From Euonymus europaeus (lineage: Eukaryota > Streptophyta > Magnoliopsida > Celastrales > Celastraceae), in NCBI GenBank assembly GCA_963580455.1, contig OY756960.1, positions 3,534,001-3,598,000 of the forward strand: DNA of 64,000 nt. The letters are read 5' to 3'. A model generated the notes under the pieces. It was not told where the DNA came from, did not search any database, and saw only the letters and a list, made by a program, of their open reading frames with translations. The position numbers and the translations under genes are program-made. How positions within the stretch are numbered: position 1 is the stretch's first letter; each line of letters begins with the position of its first letter. Positions 11,885 to 23,051 of the stretch are shown here, piece after piece.

Positions 11885-14300
11885 CTACTCCTTCAACTGT
11901 GACTCGGCAGCAGGTGTGTCTGTTTTGCTGACAGCCTCCAAAGTATTGTAGAACTCCTCAGGTAGAGGTCCAGGCCGGTGAACAGGGAGATGCTCTGGAC
12001 CTGGGGCATCATTCTCTATAACCTCACACTTGTAGTCATCGGGAATACCCCAAGGATCCCACTCTGAAATATAACAAATAAAAGGACACATTATAAAGAA
12101 TCCCTGAAAAAGATACGCAGACCAGACAGGCTGGCCGAACATCATCACACTCGCAAACAAATACAATTGGCAGCCCTTGCTCCCTCTTCTCAGCATATTG
12201 ATTGAAAGAGTTTTGAGTGTACTCACAACAATAGTCACATCTGGAAAGCAATCCAATAAAAGCGATGCCAATGAATCCAAAATGCCACAAATACAACCAA
12301 GAGAATTGAAGAAAGCAGAACTCTCGGCTACATAAGTAGCCATTACAGAATATGGAACCATGGTCAAATGAAACAGAACAATCAGACATTCTTGCTAGGG
12401 TAGCTAGCAAATCAGCAGTGGCATTGCTTGTCCGACTCACATAACTGAAAGAGCAGTCTATAAGGCTGCTTTGTCTCCCTATTTCATCCAAGATGAAACC
12501 ATAAGGCGCAGAAGTCTCAGATGGATTAAGGATAGAATTGACAATTATCTGAGCATCCCCTTCAATAATCACCTTTTGCATCCCCTTGCATAAAGCTATT
12601 TCAAGACCAAAAAAGAAAGCCTGTGCTTCGGCCTGTAGGCTGCTGCCAGCATGAGTTGGTTTAAAAGCCGATGAAATCATGAAACAACACACCCGAGAGA
12701 TGGGTTTTTAAGTACTCATTTAGCAACCAGCATTTGGAAGGCCATCAAATAAAGCAAGGGCAATCAATCCTAAAGTGGTTCAATAAGAGGTTTCACCGGA
12801 CACATAATCATGGGAAAATCACAAGAAATAAGTTCCATACTCAACAGTATCCAACCACTGAAAGCAGATAAATAGATGAATCGTCTACTCAACATCAAAA
12901 CTGCCTAGAGATGTCATATATGAAAGCAAAGCACACTGCCCAAAAGTATGATGCCTGAGCTGAGATATGACAATTTGAAATTTACCATTGCACGAAGGAT
13001 AATAGAATTAACAGCAGATGAATGCAAGTTTAATGATAATGAACAAGGCATTTTTTTCCTGTAAATTTATCTGGCTCCAATTCAAAGTTCAAACCACTAT
13101 CGATTAAAAATTGTATATCACAATTTTAAAAAACAACATCAATCCTACAATGGCTACTTCTAAAGTTGCTTAAATCCCATCATGGTCCAAAGCTGAACAA
13201 ATCACCTTCGAAAGTGGACTCAATTGAGAAAAGCATAACTGGGATACATATCTTCATAAATTAGAACAATCCAGAAAATGAGAATACAGCCACAACAACA
13301 TTGAAAACTTTAATTATTCCAATTTGTTTTGCTACCATACAGAAGCTTAGCAAATAAGCCAGACATAAACTTGACTCGCTGCCAAAACAAAATAACTATT
13401 GAAGAAATATCCAGGCCCTATCTCTTTAAACCCCTGAATCCTGATGCATACATGTATATATCTCTATCTTGGCTCAACTGAATTAAATACTCAACTTTTA
13501 GCACATAAAAGAAAGGAAAAGTGTCATCAAATTTGATCCCATCTCTCGAATTCCATTGCCCCAGCAATTCCACACAAAATGATAAATTAATCATATTAGA
13601 AATGCAGACATTAATCTGTTCTTTAATTGACCATATTCAATCTTTGTGCTAAATACACAGTATCCATTAGCCCACAGTTGTTATGCTGGGAGAGGAAAAG
13701 AAAAAGAAAAATCTAGTCTTTCTGATTAGCACAGTGCATGGCTCTCCCATCTATTATTTCACATTCTCATACAAAATATAGGCAATAAACCGCAGAATTT
13801 CTAATCCATTTACAATTCCCTCCTCCATTTTACACAAACCAAATCAACGAAAACTGAATCACAAATAATGAGATTCAATGTAGAAGGCATAACTAATTTA
13901 TTTTGAAAGTCCAAAGACAAGTTACTCAAATTCGCATTTCCAACGAGAGATATAACAAATAAATAAATAAGAGTGATGTGTACGAACCGATCATTTTGTC
14001 GATAAGCTTGAGCTCATCTTGGGCTTCCTCAATGAGCTCCTCGACCTGACCGCAACCGAGGCGCTTCTCAATCATCTCCCAGTCCTCCTCCTCTTGGCAC
14101 ACCTTCAGCCTGTGCTTCGTAAAGCTCTCCACCGCCTTCCGGTACCCCTCATCCGACGGCACCGCCTGGATCTCCTTTAGGGTCTTAGTGTACAGACCGA
14201 TCAAAACCTCTCTCGCGTTGGGCACAACATCGAGCCCAACGATCCCCGTCGTCTGCTTCACCTTGGCCATCAATGGCCGTGCAATCGCACGCAAGAACAT
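11885..14300 (-). CDS. NADH dehydrogenase 1 alpha subcomplex subunit 5 (complex I B13/NDUFA5)
   Basis: Encodes an accessory subunit of mitochondrial complex I (NDUFA5/B13 family), in the matrix arm. Two exons: 14300-13988 and 12063-11885, joined by GT-AG across a 1.9-kb intron in the codon for the Glu of EWDPWG. The product is 163 residues. It begins MFLRAIARPLMAKVKQTTGI and contains the family core EIQAVPSDEGYRKAVESF, EEEDWEMIEKRLGCGQ and WDPWGIPDDYKCEVIEND, ending in ...ESQLKE. Length and sequence agree closely with the Arabidopsis protein At5g52840 as I remember it (about 169 residues). I chose the MFLRA start because the 14330 in-frame ATG only adds residues not conserved in the family. 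A broken copy lies at 3072-5044. Confidence is high: both splice junctions restore the conserved reading. Confidence 0.93.
12303..12690 (-). mobile_element. RNase H-like (RVT_3) fragment inside the NDUFA5 intron
   Basis: An open frame covers a plant LINE-type RNase H domain: SLQAEAQAFFFGLEIALCKG, VIIEGDAQIIVNSI, SAPYGFILDEIG, then FSYVSRTSNATADLLATLAR. The acidic residues of AEA and EGD and the SNATAD motif with the last Asp are those expected of the fold. No start, RT or endonuclease portion is present, so it is a retroelement scrap, not a gene. It is absent from copy 1 of the duplication, and its ends are marked by similar words (AACCAAGAGA at 12296-12305, CACCCGAGAGA at 12690-12700). The ORF of 12036-12692 runs from it into the NDUFA5 intron in another frame. 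Confidence 0.82.
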
Positions 14301-14532
14301 CTTTCTCCGCGTAAAAAAACAGATGAACAATTACCTCACTCTCTCACTTCTTTCCCCGAGTGTTTATTTGTTTGGGGTTTGCTACTGCGTACGATCTTTG
14401 ATGCGGTGGAGTTGCAGTAGTAGGAGCATTCTGATTTAGCCACGTCAACTTTCTGATTTAGCCACGTCAACTTTCTGCTTTTTATGATCTTATTGTAGTT
14501 CAACCCATTGCCCGTTAGACAATACATCATAG

Positions 14533-15193
14533 TATTGTGAGCCAAAATGGGCTTTTAGGCCTTAGAAAAGTTTTAGGCCCTAAGCCCTAAGTCCTAAGCC
14601 CACTATTTGTTCTTCGGTATGTTCTTCGGCTTTCTTACTAGGTCAAGGCCCGGTACTCAAACTCCCAGCTCTTGAATCATGATATATAATAGAAATCCGG
14701 AAAGAGCTGATAAAAAAACAATTTCTTTTTTCTATTTTTTAAAGATTGTTTTTATTATTTTCAATATGTAGAAAACAGGTTTGATTAAAAAGGATGAAAA
14801 TTGTTTTCTAAAAATGAAAACAAGAAATTGTTTTTTGTTTGTACGAATACCTATTATCATATTCTAGATCATTTGTTAAGAAAATATTCATAATAATATT
14901 TTAAACAACATTTTAATTTCAAGAACATACATAATGCAAATCATTCATAATACTACATATTGTTTCTAATCATCCATAATATTACATATTGTCATTCCTT
15001 CACTTCCCATCAAATATGTTGTAATGCTCGCAACCTTCTTTCTTAAGCGACTTGTACTTTTTACTATTTTTCTGCAATAATCCAAGTAATAGATGTTAGT
15101 GTGCATATCAGGTATGAGTTCTTAAAATAGGAACATTGGAGCCACAGAGAGATGCCTTGTAAAATTCATCCCACAACTCTTTAGAAGCATTGA
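14533..15193. other. Upstream of NDUFA5; no gene seen
   Basis: Probable promoter side of NDUFA5, then AT-rich DNA. The first 130 bp (GAGCCAAAATGGGCTTTTAGG ... AAGGCCCGGTACTCAA) match 5996-6104 next to the pseudogene. From 14920 there are repeats of TTCATAATACTACATATTG. No family hit in any frame. Confidence 0.5.
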
Positions 15194-15201
15194 CTTGGTT
15201 T

Positions 15202-15771
15202 TAGGGGTGACAAAATATGCCCGCCTCGATCCTTTGGTGGGCGGGGAAGGGGCAACAAAGATTGCCCCGAAGGGGCGGGGATAAGATTTACAGTTTCCGT
15301 GCCCCGATCCCCCACCCCGACCTCTATCCCTTAAGGCATAATATTATATACATGTATATACACACACATATATAGATTTATATATATATATATGTATATG
15401 TATATATATGTATGAATGTATAATAGAAGTATATATTAATGTACCATATATATCTATATATAAAGTTATATTAATCTTAGGTCCTCAATGAAATAATCAT
15501 ATGTTATATTGGATTGTTGATTAATTGAACACCAATTAAGTATTTTTGTCAATGTAATAGATTAATAAATTAGAATCATATAAAATTTGAGTCATTTATC
15601 ATTAATATAGTTTAAGAGTAGATTAACAAAATTTAATAGGGTGGGGCGGGGACGGGACAGAATAGCTGTCCCGAAGGGCAGGGAGGGGTTGGGCGGGGCA
15701 AGGTAATAAGGCAGCAGGACGGGGGCGGGGCGCCCCTATTCCGTCCCTGCCCCACCGCACTGCCATCCCTA
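15202..15771. mobile_element. Non-autonomous hAT-type element (570 bp)
   Basis: The element is bounded by inverted ends TAGGGGTGACA (15202) and TGCCATCCCTA (ending 15771) and by an exact 8-bp direct repeat CTTGGTTT (15194-15201 and 15772-15779), the target duplication size of hAT transposons. The subterminal parts are very GC-rich with GGGGCGGGG/CCCCGCCCC words on both sides, and the centre is a (TA)-rich microsatellite. It encodes no transposase; the two overlapping minus-strand ORFs at 15623-15845 read the GC-rich arm. Confidence 0.88.
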
Positions 15772-15779
15772 CTTGGTTT

Positions 15780-16815
15780 GTGTTTGGGTCCCATGTAACC
15801 CTGGTGTAAGCAAGCAATGTAGAAAATAATCGATGCCTCATTCATAAGCGCTTGTACTTTCTCTTAAGTTTAAATGTGAACATTTGCAACTTCCCTTGCT
15901 TCATTTTCTCATAAATAATAGTATAATTCCAACAAATGTATTTTTATCAAAAGAATACCAACAAATGTAGTTACATTTTGTCTTGGTCAGTCAATTTTGT
16001 CCAAACCAATGCTACTCTTGTTTCTCATTGTGTCTCAAAAAATCAAAGTGTCCATAAATTATTAAAAAAAAGAGTCAAGAAGAAACTCATTGTGCATAAC
16101 TGCATAATCAAGAAGTTATTGAATATTTTAACAACCTGCTGACCGATCACAAAATTTTCTTCCACATCATCAGCATGGCAATATATATCAGACCAATTCA
16201 TTTGTGTCTCGTTTGGTGTCCTATATAAGACTTATACATATATGCTTTAACCCTATTAAGGAATCCCACCCAGTTCACTTTATCTCTTAATGGTGGAGAA
16301 TATGCCAAACTTGCATTGCTAATGCTAAATACCCAAAAAAAAAACACAAACTTATTAGTAACCTTTTTATTTAAAGAAACTTGCATGATAATGTGTTAAA
16401 TCTCGCAAGTGCATGAATCGAATATAGTAATGTAATGATTGCAAGTACGAGATCAAATCCCACGAGAACAAGTAAAATTCAACTTATTCATGTAACTTAA
16501 CAATTAAATAAATTTTAGAAAATTTGGATTTCAAATAAAAAAGGGGTAACTACGGTAATGACTTCACCACACAATCATACTACGAGTAACAAATATTAAG
16601 CAAACGACTTCAATTCTAGTTCAAGAATTGATTCTTTTTCCAAATATGTCGGTTCATTCGCTCACGGTACCAACATGTATCACTAATCAATGGTTAATCC
16701 TGTTCGATAGCAGCTGTTAACACAAACTAATAACCCATAAAGTTCTAGAATTATGCCAACCAATGAATTATTTAATCTGTGGCAATGAAATTACTCAATC
16801 TCAAGTTCACTAAAA
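15780..16815. other. No gene seen; possible retroelement remnant
   Basis: Short ORFs only. The stretch AAATCTCGCAAGTGCATGAATCG...GATCAAATCCCACGAGAACA (16398-16480) resembles wording common in plant LTR retrotransposon ends, but no boundaries or target duplication were found. Confidence 0.35.
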
Positions 16816-16820
16816 CATAT

Positions 16821-17838
16821 TGTTGGTTTTAAATTTATAAAAACTAATTGACAATTGTGAGATATATTTAACCAATTGAATTTTGTGATAATTGGGTGAT
16901 TATGTGCCGTGATGCAACTTACTACAGGTGTGTAGTAGCCTACTTCAAGAGTCTGTACTTCTTATTTAAAATCATGGGCTTTAATGATGAGCTTTATATA
17001 ACATGTTACATGTGTTTGTGTTTATTGATATATCTTATTCAAACGTAACATGTGTTCTTGTTTAATAGAATGTCTTATTCTATTATTATGGGATTGTCCA
17101 CATGCGAGTATGTAGTGGTAGTGTTCCATTGGGAGTTCAAATATTATGGATGCTGTGACACTTTGAGTCTATGAGTCTATGTGTAAGTAAGTGTTTGTGA
17201 TTGTTTTTAATATATGAGTTGTGCATGTGGAGATATTATTATCCTTTATCATGCATGTGTTATCACAAAAATATATGGATATGAGTTGTATCTTTTTTAG
17301 GTGATAAGGAGATGAGTTGCTTATGGGAAAAGAAGTCTTGGTCTTCAAGACTCTCACATGGATTATAAAGGCATCACCGTGGTTAGTTTGATGGTTACCG
17401 AAGTTCTTATTTTTGAGAGAGATTGAATCTTTGATTTTTGTAACTTCAAAAGAGCGAATCACTTCATTGTTTATTGTGTGATTGTGAGTGTTTAATGAGT
17501 GATTTGTAGTGAGGGTTTTTGTATTGAAGATTATTCTTTGGGAGTTTCTTGTGTGTGAAGATTTTTGAGGGATTCAAGAGTGGACTCTACCTTGTTTAGG
17601 TTGAAGCAATACACTGAATGAGAGGAATGAGCAATGTCTTTAGTTCAAAGATAGGATTATAACTCCTGATTTGTTTTAGTGAATTTTTCGTCAACGTTAG
17701 TTGCTCATAGACTCGAGGTTTTTCCCAGGTTGGGTTTTCCTCATAAAATTTTTGGTGTTTGATTTTCATTTATTTTTTCGCAATTTTAGTTTCTGTATTT
17801 GTTGGCTAACGATCTTGGTGAGAAACACCCAACTGTCA
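16821..17838 (+). mobile_element. Solo LTR (1,018 bp), Copia-like
   Basis: Starts TGTTGGTTTTAAATTT and ends CCCAACTGTCA, flanked by an exact 5-bp repeat CATAT (16816-16820 and 17839-17843). Near the right end is AGGTTTTTCCCAGG...GGGTTTTCCTCATAAAATTTTTGG, the wording typical of the U5 end of Copia-type plant LTRs, which sets the plus orientation. No primer site or coding region follows, so it is a solo LTR. ORFs at 17169-17462 (minus) and 17701-17895 (plus) lie within it and are not genes. Confidence 0.8.
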
Positions 17839-17843
17839 CATAT

Positions 17844-18764
17844 GTATTATGGTCATTACTTAGTCTTAGTTAGATTAGTTCATATACATATCTGAATGGT
17901 GATTAAGCATTCAAACACACATAAATTAAAGACAAGAGCCAATGAATTGAAATTACATACCAGTAATAATTTAACTCCCAATTTTCAGGATAGGTTACAT
18001 CAAAATCTCAGTAAAAAGAGTTTAGTAACAACTCATGTTAAAGAACAAAAAGCATAATCAATACCTAAACAATGTACTTTCAACAATCTCACCACCTTTA
18101 TGTCTTAATCGATGGAGGAAGCTAATAAAACAAATGAGACGACCACTAAACAGATAAACTGAAAGAGCCCCAATCACTCAGTTGAAGATCGAAGAACCCA
18201 TACAAATCGAAATCACACAGAACCAAAGAATGCTTGCAATTTGTAAACAGAGTCAAATGTAACTCATAGAAAGTTGTGGCACCTTAAGCAGCACCGTATC
18301 CGATGGGAATTTGTAGAAACAATGTTTACATTAAATGGCTAAACCTAGCGAAGCCAAGAGTTTTTTGGTATAAAATATCGCTAGACTAACGACATAGATC
18401 TTGCCAGAGCAGCTGCAAATTGAAGATTGTAATGACAGGGTTAAAACTTAAAAGCTACCTAATAGTTAAAAAAGAGCGGCAAGGATGCAGGGTCGACGCC
18501 AATAACGGACAATTATGATAGGCAGACAAAATGCAAAAGCGTGGACGACAAAGATCAACAAAAAATTTCAACAATAGACGGTCAAGGAAGGAACAAAAGT
18601 GAGCATGATGCGCCAGACTACGGTTAAGATATTCGAACTCGCCATAGAATTAACTTCTTTGCTCGAACTTTGTGTTTTAGTCTATATAGATATAGGCTAG
18701 GGTGTCCTAAAGCAAGTGCACTAGGCTAGGATTTCCTCAAGGAAAATGTTATATAACCCAGCTC
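17844..18764. other. Intergenic, no gene seen
   Basis: No ORF with family resemblance on either strand. Confidence 0.5.
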
Positions 18765-18990
18765 TAAATAGTCTATTCCATTGTAATATTGTAAATTTAT
18801 AATGAAATATTATATTTCATTGTTAATATTTCATTCTAATATGATATGATATTTCATTATATAATTTCAATGAAATATCATATTTCACTGTAATATTTCA
18901 TTGTAATAACTTATTCCATTGTACACTTAAAATGTAATATCATATTTCATTGTAAATTTTACAATGGAATGAGATAATATAGACTGTTTA
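18765..18990. mobile_element. Fold-back MITE, AT-rich (226 bp)
   Basis: Inverted ends TAAATAGTCTAT (18765) and ATAGACTGTTTA (18979-18990) enclose many copies, in both orientations, of TTCCATTGTAA and ATATTTCATTGTAAT, so most of the element can fold on itself. Target duplication could not be assigned. Confidence 0.65.
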
Positions 18991-19167
18991 GTCCTAACTT
19001 ATTTATCACAATTGTTTCCTTAAACCAAGTGGGTCTTTTGGGCTATGAGTTTGTGTTGGGCTAAGTTTCTTGGGTCATTTTGGGTAGGAATTTGGGTTTG
19101 TGTGTTTGGGTCTTTCTTTCTTTTTGTCCATTTCAATCTCTGTCTTTTTTGTTTGATTATTTTTAAT

Positions 19168-21603
19168 CGGAAATGCTAAATATACATAAAGATCTGTGTA
19201 CATAATGTACGTAATCTATGTGGCATGCTGATTATGCATGCCATATAGATTTTTTTGGAAAACAAATTTTTTTGTCTTATTAGAAACAATCTAATTCTCA
19301 CCCAAATAAAAATGCATTCCCGTTTCTCTCTCCTTTTGCATTAACTACACAATTAATCATAGTTAATTTAATTATTATTTTATTCTCTCTCTTGTTTATC
19401 TTCTGCACCATTCATTTTTTTCATTTTTCATTTATGAAATGTCTTTTATGTCATTGTGTCATGAAGATTATATGTAATTTTAATATTTTATATTTTTTCC
19501 CTGTGGGGACAATACTGAATTTGATAGAGTCGATTAAGTGTACAATGCTGAATTAGATGCACGTCATGTTCTTATTCTGTAAGATTGATTTTAATGTTTT
19601 TAACAAAATGGTAATGTAATTGGATAAACCCATGTGTTATATAATCCATTTCTGTTTTATAAATTAGCCAATGCATTTTATATTAATCATTTGAGTTTTA
19701 ATAATGTCTCATCACATTGTGTTTTCACAATAATTTATTTACAACCAACTAAAAGACCAAAAATCTCAACTCCTTCAAGTAACAGAATCCATAAAAGGAT
19801 AATTTTACATATTCAAAATGTAGAAAAAATGAAGACAATGTAATACATTTACATCTGAGCCAATGACACACCCATGTTGGCCGAATTTACATTGTTAAAT
19901 AAATAACAACTTGGAGTAAAATCATAAACCAATTTTGAGTTTTTAGACATGCACAATGTTCTAATTATGCCAATGTATTCCAAGATTCTCATGATTTACA
20001 CATTTTTCTGGGTCAACAGAGATCAATACATTTCATTGCATGGAAGACACCAACTTTTCTTTCATCCAACAACTTTAGCTCCAATGTGATAGTCATTTAA
20101 GAAAAATGTCAATTCAATGTCAAAATCATACCAGTAAGAGCATGAAAACCTAAAGAAACAAAATCATACCATATAAGTTGTCAGAATAGAAATTTGGTCA
20201 CAAGAAAATGTTAAACAAATATTCAATGTAACTCATACACATGAGTTCATTGATCAATAATGAGCCAATGTAATTAATTTAGCCATAAGTAACATTAATT
20301 TTCATCAATTGGTCCAACCATTACAATGCAATTCTCATCTACAAGCAATTCAATTTAACAAAAACCATTGTAATTACTAAATTAAACATCTAATTATCAT
20401 ATCAAAAGCTCAACGCAATTAAATAACACACATGGAAAACTAGGTAGAACACAACTGTGTAATAGATCTTACATTGTGTATTTTGTGGGCCCAAGACGCA
20501 GACATCCAAATTTAGAATAGTAAACAAAGTCATGTGTAAAAATACATAATTCAGCTCCCATGGTAAGACATGCAAAAATTTAAAAAGTAGTTTATGTAGT
20601 TAATCATAACAGGGTAAAATTTAACAAACTCCTCTATGGTGTGCTTATGTAATTTTCTTTTACATTGTCAACTATTTAACTACAATCCAATGTAATTCAA
20701 ACACAATTTTTTTAAAAAAAATATTACATCACGTTCAAATATTCTTAATTTTATAATACAATAATAAAGACAATGCATTCCACGATTAAAGTGATTTACA
20801 TCTTCTCGGGTTAACAATGAATTTAATTGAAATGGAAATCAATCAATAGATAGTCAATGTATTTTTCAAATGAAAATTAAAATCTATTCCAATCGCAAAT
20901 GATACCAGTTTTACAACACAAATACACTGTAACTACTTTATTACAATTCCAATGTAACTCAAACACAAATTTGGCACAAAAAAAATTACATCACGTTCAA
21001 CTATTCTTAATTTTCTTATGTAATAATCATGACAATGCAATCCACGTTCACAATGCTTTACATATTGTGGGGTAGCCAATGTATTTATTTGAAATGGAAG
21101 TCAATCAACAGAGAGCCAATGTATTTTTAAATTAAAATTAAGTCTTATTCCACTTGCAAAATCATACCAGTATACACATAAAGAAAGTATTGTTTTACCT
21201 CAAATGCAGCTGTATCTTGAGAAAATCAAACAGACGCTGTCGAAGATAAACCTAACGCTGCCTCAGCCAGAACTACTCGTCCGCGAATACAAAAACACGC
21301 CGAAAAAGATGGATGAGAAGTCGTTACAGTGGGAGAGAACCAGTAGTCGCAAACCAGAGGATTTGGGTAGCTTCCTGAAGTTTTTTTTTGGAACCACTGT
21401 CATTGATTTTTGAATTTAAAGCTAGCTTTCTTTTTGTGGAAAATCGCGCCGGTGACTACAGTTATCAAACCATGGTAAAAAGTATAATGATTACCAGCTT
21501 TTGAATTGTCAAATTTCAAAAATGCTGACTAGTTTGATGACTGTGCAACCACATCAGTTATGTACATTATGATACTAAACCTTATGTATGACTAGTATTA
21601 CCG
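19168..21603. mobile_element. Non-autonomous Mutator-like element (MULE), 2.4 kb
   Basis: Inverted ends CGGAAATGCTAAATATACAT (19168) and its partner, which reads CGGTAATACTAGTCATACAT on the minus strand from 21603, stay similar for about 55 bp. The element is flanked by an exact 9-bp repeat ATTTTTAAT (19159-19167, 21604-21612). Long TIRs plus a 9-bp target duplication are the MULE signature. The inside is AT-rich with many ACATTG/CAATGTAA words in both directions. The longest ORF (21204-21413, plus, 69 codons) shows no transposase. The end sequence ...TAATCTATGTGGCATGCTG is shared with the element at 45399-48613. Confidence 0.87.
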
Positions 21604-21612
21604 ATTTTTAAT

Positions 21613-22015
21613 TTTTTATCTTTTAATTAAGTCTAGTTACAACTAAATAAAATATGAAAAACTTAAAATAAATAATCAAAACTGGGGATGAAAATTGATT
21701 ACTATAGTTTGAATTATGGCTCTCTACTATGAATTCGCCAGATAAGTCCTTCCTTGAAATGTCCTTTGTCATTTTTATTAAAGTTTTCCTTATTACAACT
21801 TTATTTTGAAGTTCTTCATCATAAACTTACCGATTACATTTTTTAAATATTTACATCTCTCTATGACTTGTTTTTACAATTTTGTCAAAACTTGGATAGA
21901 AAACGAAACTGCTTAATTTTCCTTAAAAATAATAAAGGAAAAACGGGGAAAGACACAGAAAATTTCAAATAAAATGACTACAAAGTGTTTTAAACTATGC
22001 TAGTAGAAGGTTTCT
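21613..22015. other. No gene seen
   Basis: AT-rich spacer between the MULE and the decayed coiled-coil gene. Confidence 0.5.
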
Positions 22016-22017
22016 AT

Positions 22018-22946
22018 TCTTCTTCATCAAATTCAAGGATTTCCAGGCATTTGGCGATCTCCCCCTCAACGTCCCGTTCGCTTGCCTTTCCATCCTTGAA
22101 TTCCTGAAAGAGTTCCAACTTGGCTTTCACTGCTGCCACACCTCTCCTATCATCTAAATTTCATGCCTTAAGGCATCCTTCTCTTTATCGGCATCCTCTT
22201 TGTTCATCTTGAGCTTCACCCCCAAGGCCTTGAGATCATTCAACAGGTTTTGTTTAGCTTCCTTCACCTCGTCTTCAAGTTTCTCCACATAAGTTTGGAG
22301 GGATTTCAATATATATGCCCTCGACCATGAAAATCTTTGCTATTTGTTTAGCTTCAGCTCCTTTGAAGTTGGAAACTTCCGCCTTCAAAGTGGCGCACTC
22401 CTCCTCATGATTCTTTTGGGGTTCAGCCATTGCTATATTAAGACTAGCAGCTTCAGCTTTAGCAATTTTTCGCTCTTCCTCGCTCCTCAGCAGGTCAGTG
22501 GTGATTTGTGCATTTGCTTCCTCCAGCACGTTCAGGTTTGAAGCTTTGGCGAGGCGCATGTTGAGATCAGTCACTTCAGCATGATCGATTTGGTTGTAAG
22601 TTTTTCAACATATCCTCCAGCTCTTGAATCTTGGAGGTTGCCACTTCGACAGTTCTTTTGGCCTCTTTGTCTGCAGCCAACTGTCCTTCTTTGGCTTTCT
22701 CCAAGTCTGCACTTGGTTGCTTGAAGAAGCCTTCCTCATCACACATCCTCGCCATCTCATCCCTGGCGTAGAGTGCGCTAGTGATGGACTGTAAAAATAC
22801 ATACCGAGTTAGATACAAAAAGCTATCTGAAGTTTTAAAAATATATATTGAAACAGTTTTCTTTAGAAACTTACCTTCATTATATTTTTCAATGACATGT
22901 CAATGGTGCCATCTTGCTCAAAGAAAATTTATCCCAAGGACGGACA
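22018..22946 (-). pseudogene. Coiled-coil protein pseudogene, interrupted upstream by Copia
   Basis: Minus-strand pieces read as one long charged coiled coil. EQDGTIDMSLKNIMK ends at a donor near 22875. An acceptor near 22790 is followed by SITSALYARDEMARMCDEE and KAKEGQLAADKEAKR. After frame changes come NAQITTDLLRSEEERKIAKA, then VEKLEDEVKEAKQNLLNDLK, and finally LELFQEFKDGKASERDVEGE ending with a stop at about 22018. At least three frame breaks or stops (near 22575, 22320, 22160) disable it. The pattern recalls plant proteins annotated as putative gypsy-type transposon coiled-coil proteins, but I cannot confirm a family. The upstream exons would lie beyond 23047, where a Copia element has inserted. 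Confidence 0.55.
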
Positions 22947-23051
22947 AACTTCCTCATCTGAGAGGGAAGCCTTGGAGTTTTCATGATGGAGAAGTCGCCT
23001 GGAAACTGTATGTCCACTACAAACAAAACTTGACAATTCTAAGTTGCTATA

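Larger units (their letters stand above)
11727..14532. repeat. Segmental duplication, copy 2 (NDUFA5 region)
   Basis: Counterpart of 2917-5246 and carries the intact gene. It is longer chiefly because its intron contains an RNase H fragment (about 12303-12690). Confidence 0.9.

Noticed and set aside
12036..12692. 218-codon ORF as a possible full RNase H gene
   Set aside because: Only the first ~115 codons match RNase H; the rest is NDUFA5 intron and the last exon read in a wrong frame.
15623..15845. Two overlapping Pro/Arg-rich ORFs
   Set aside because: Both read the GC-rich arm of the hAT element; no family resemblance.
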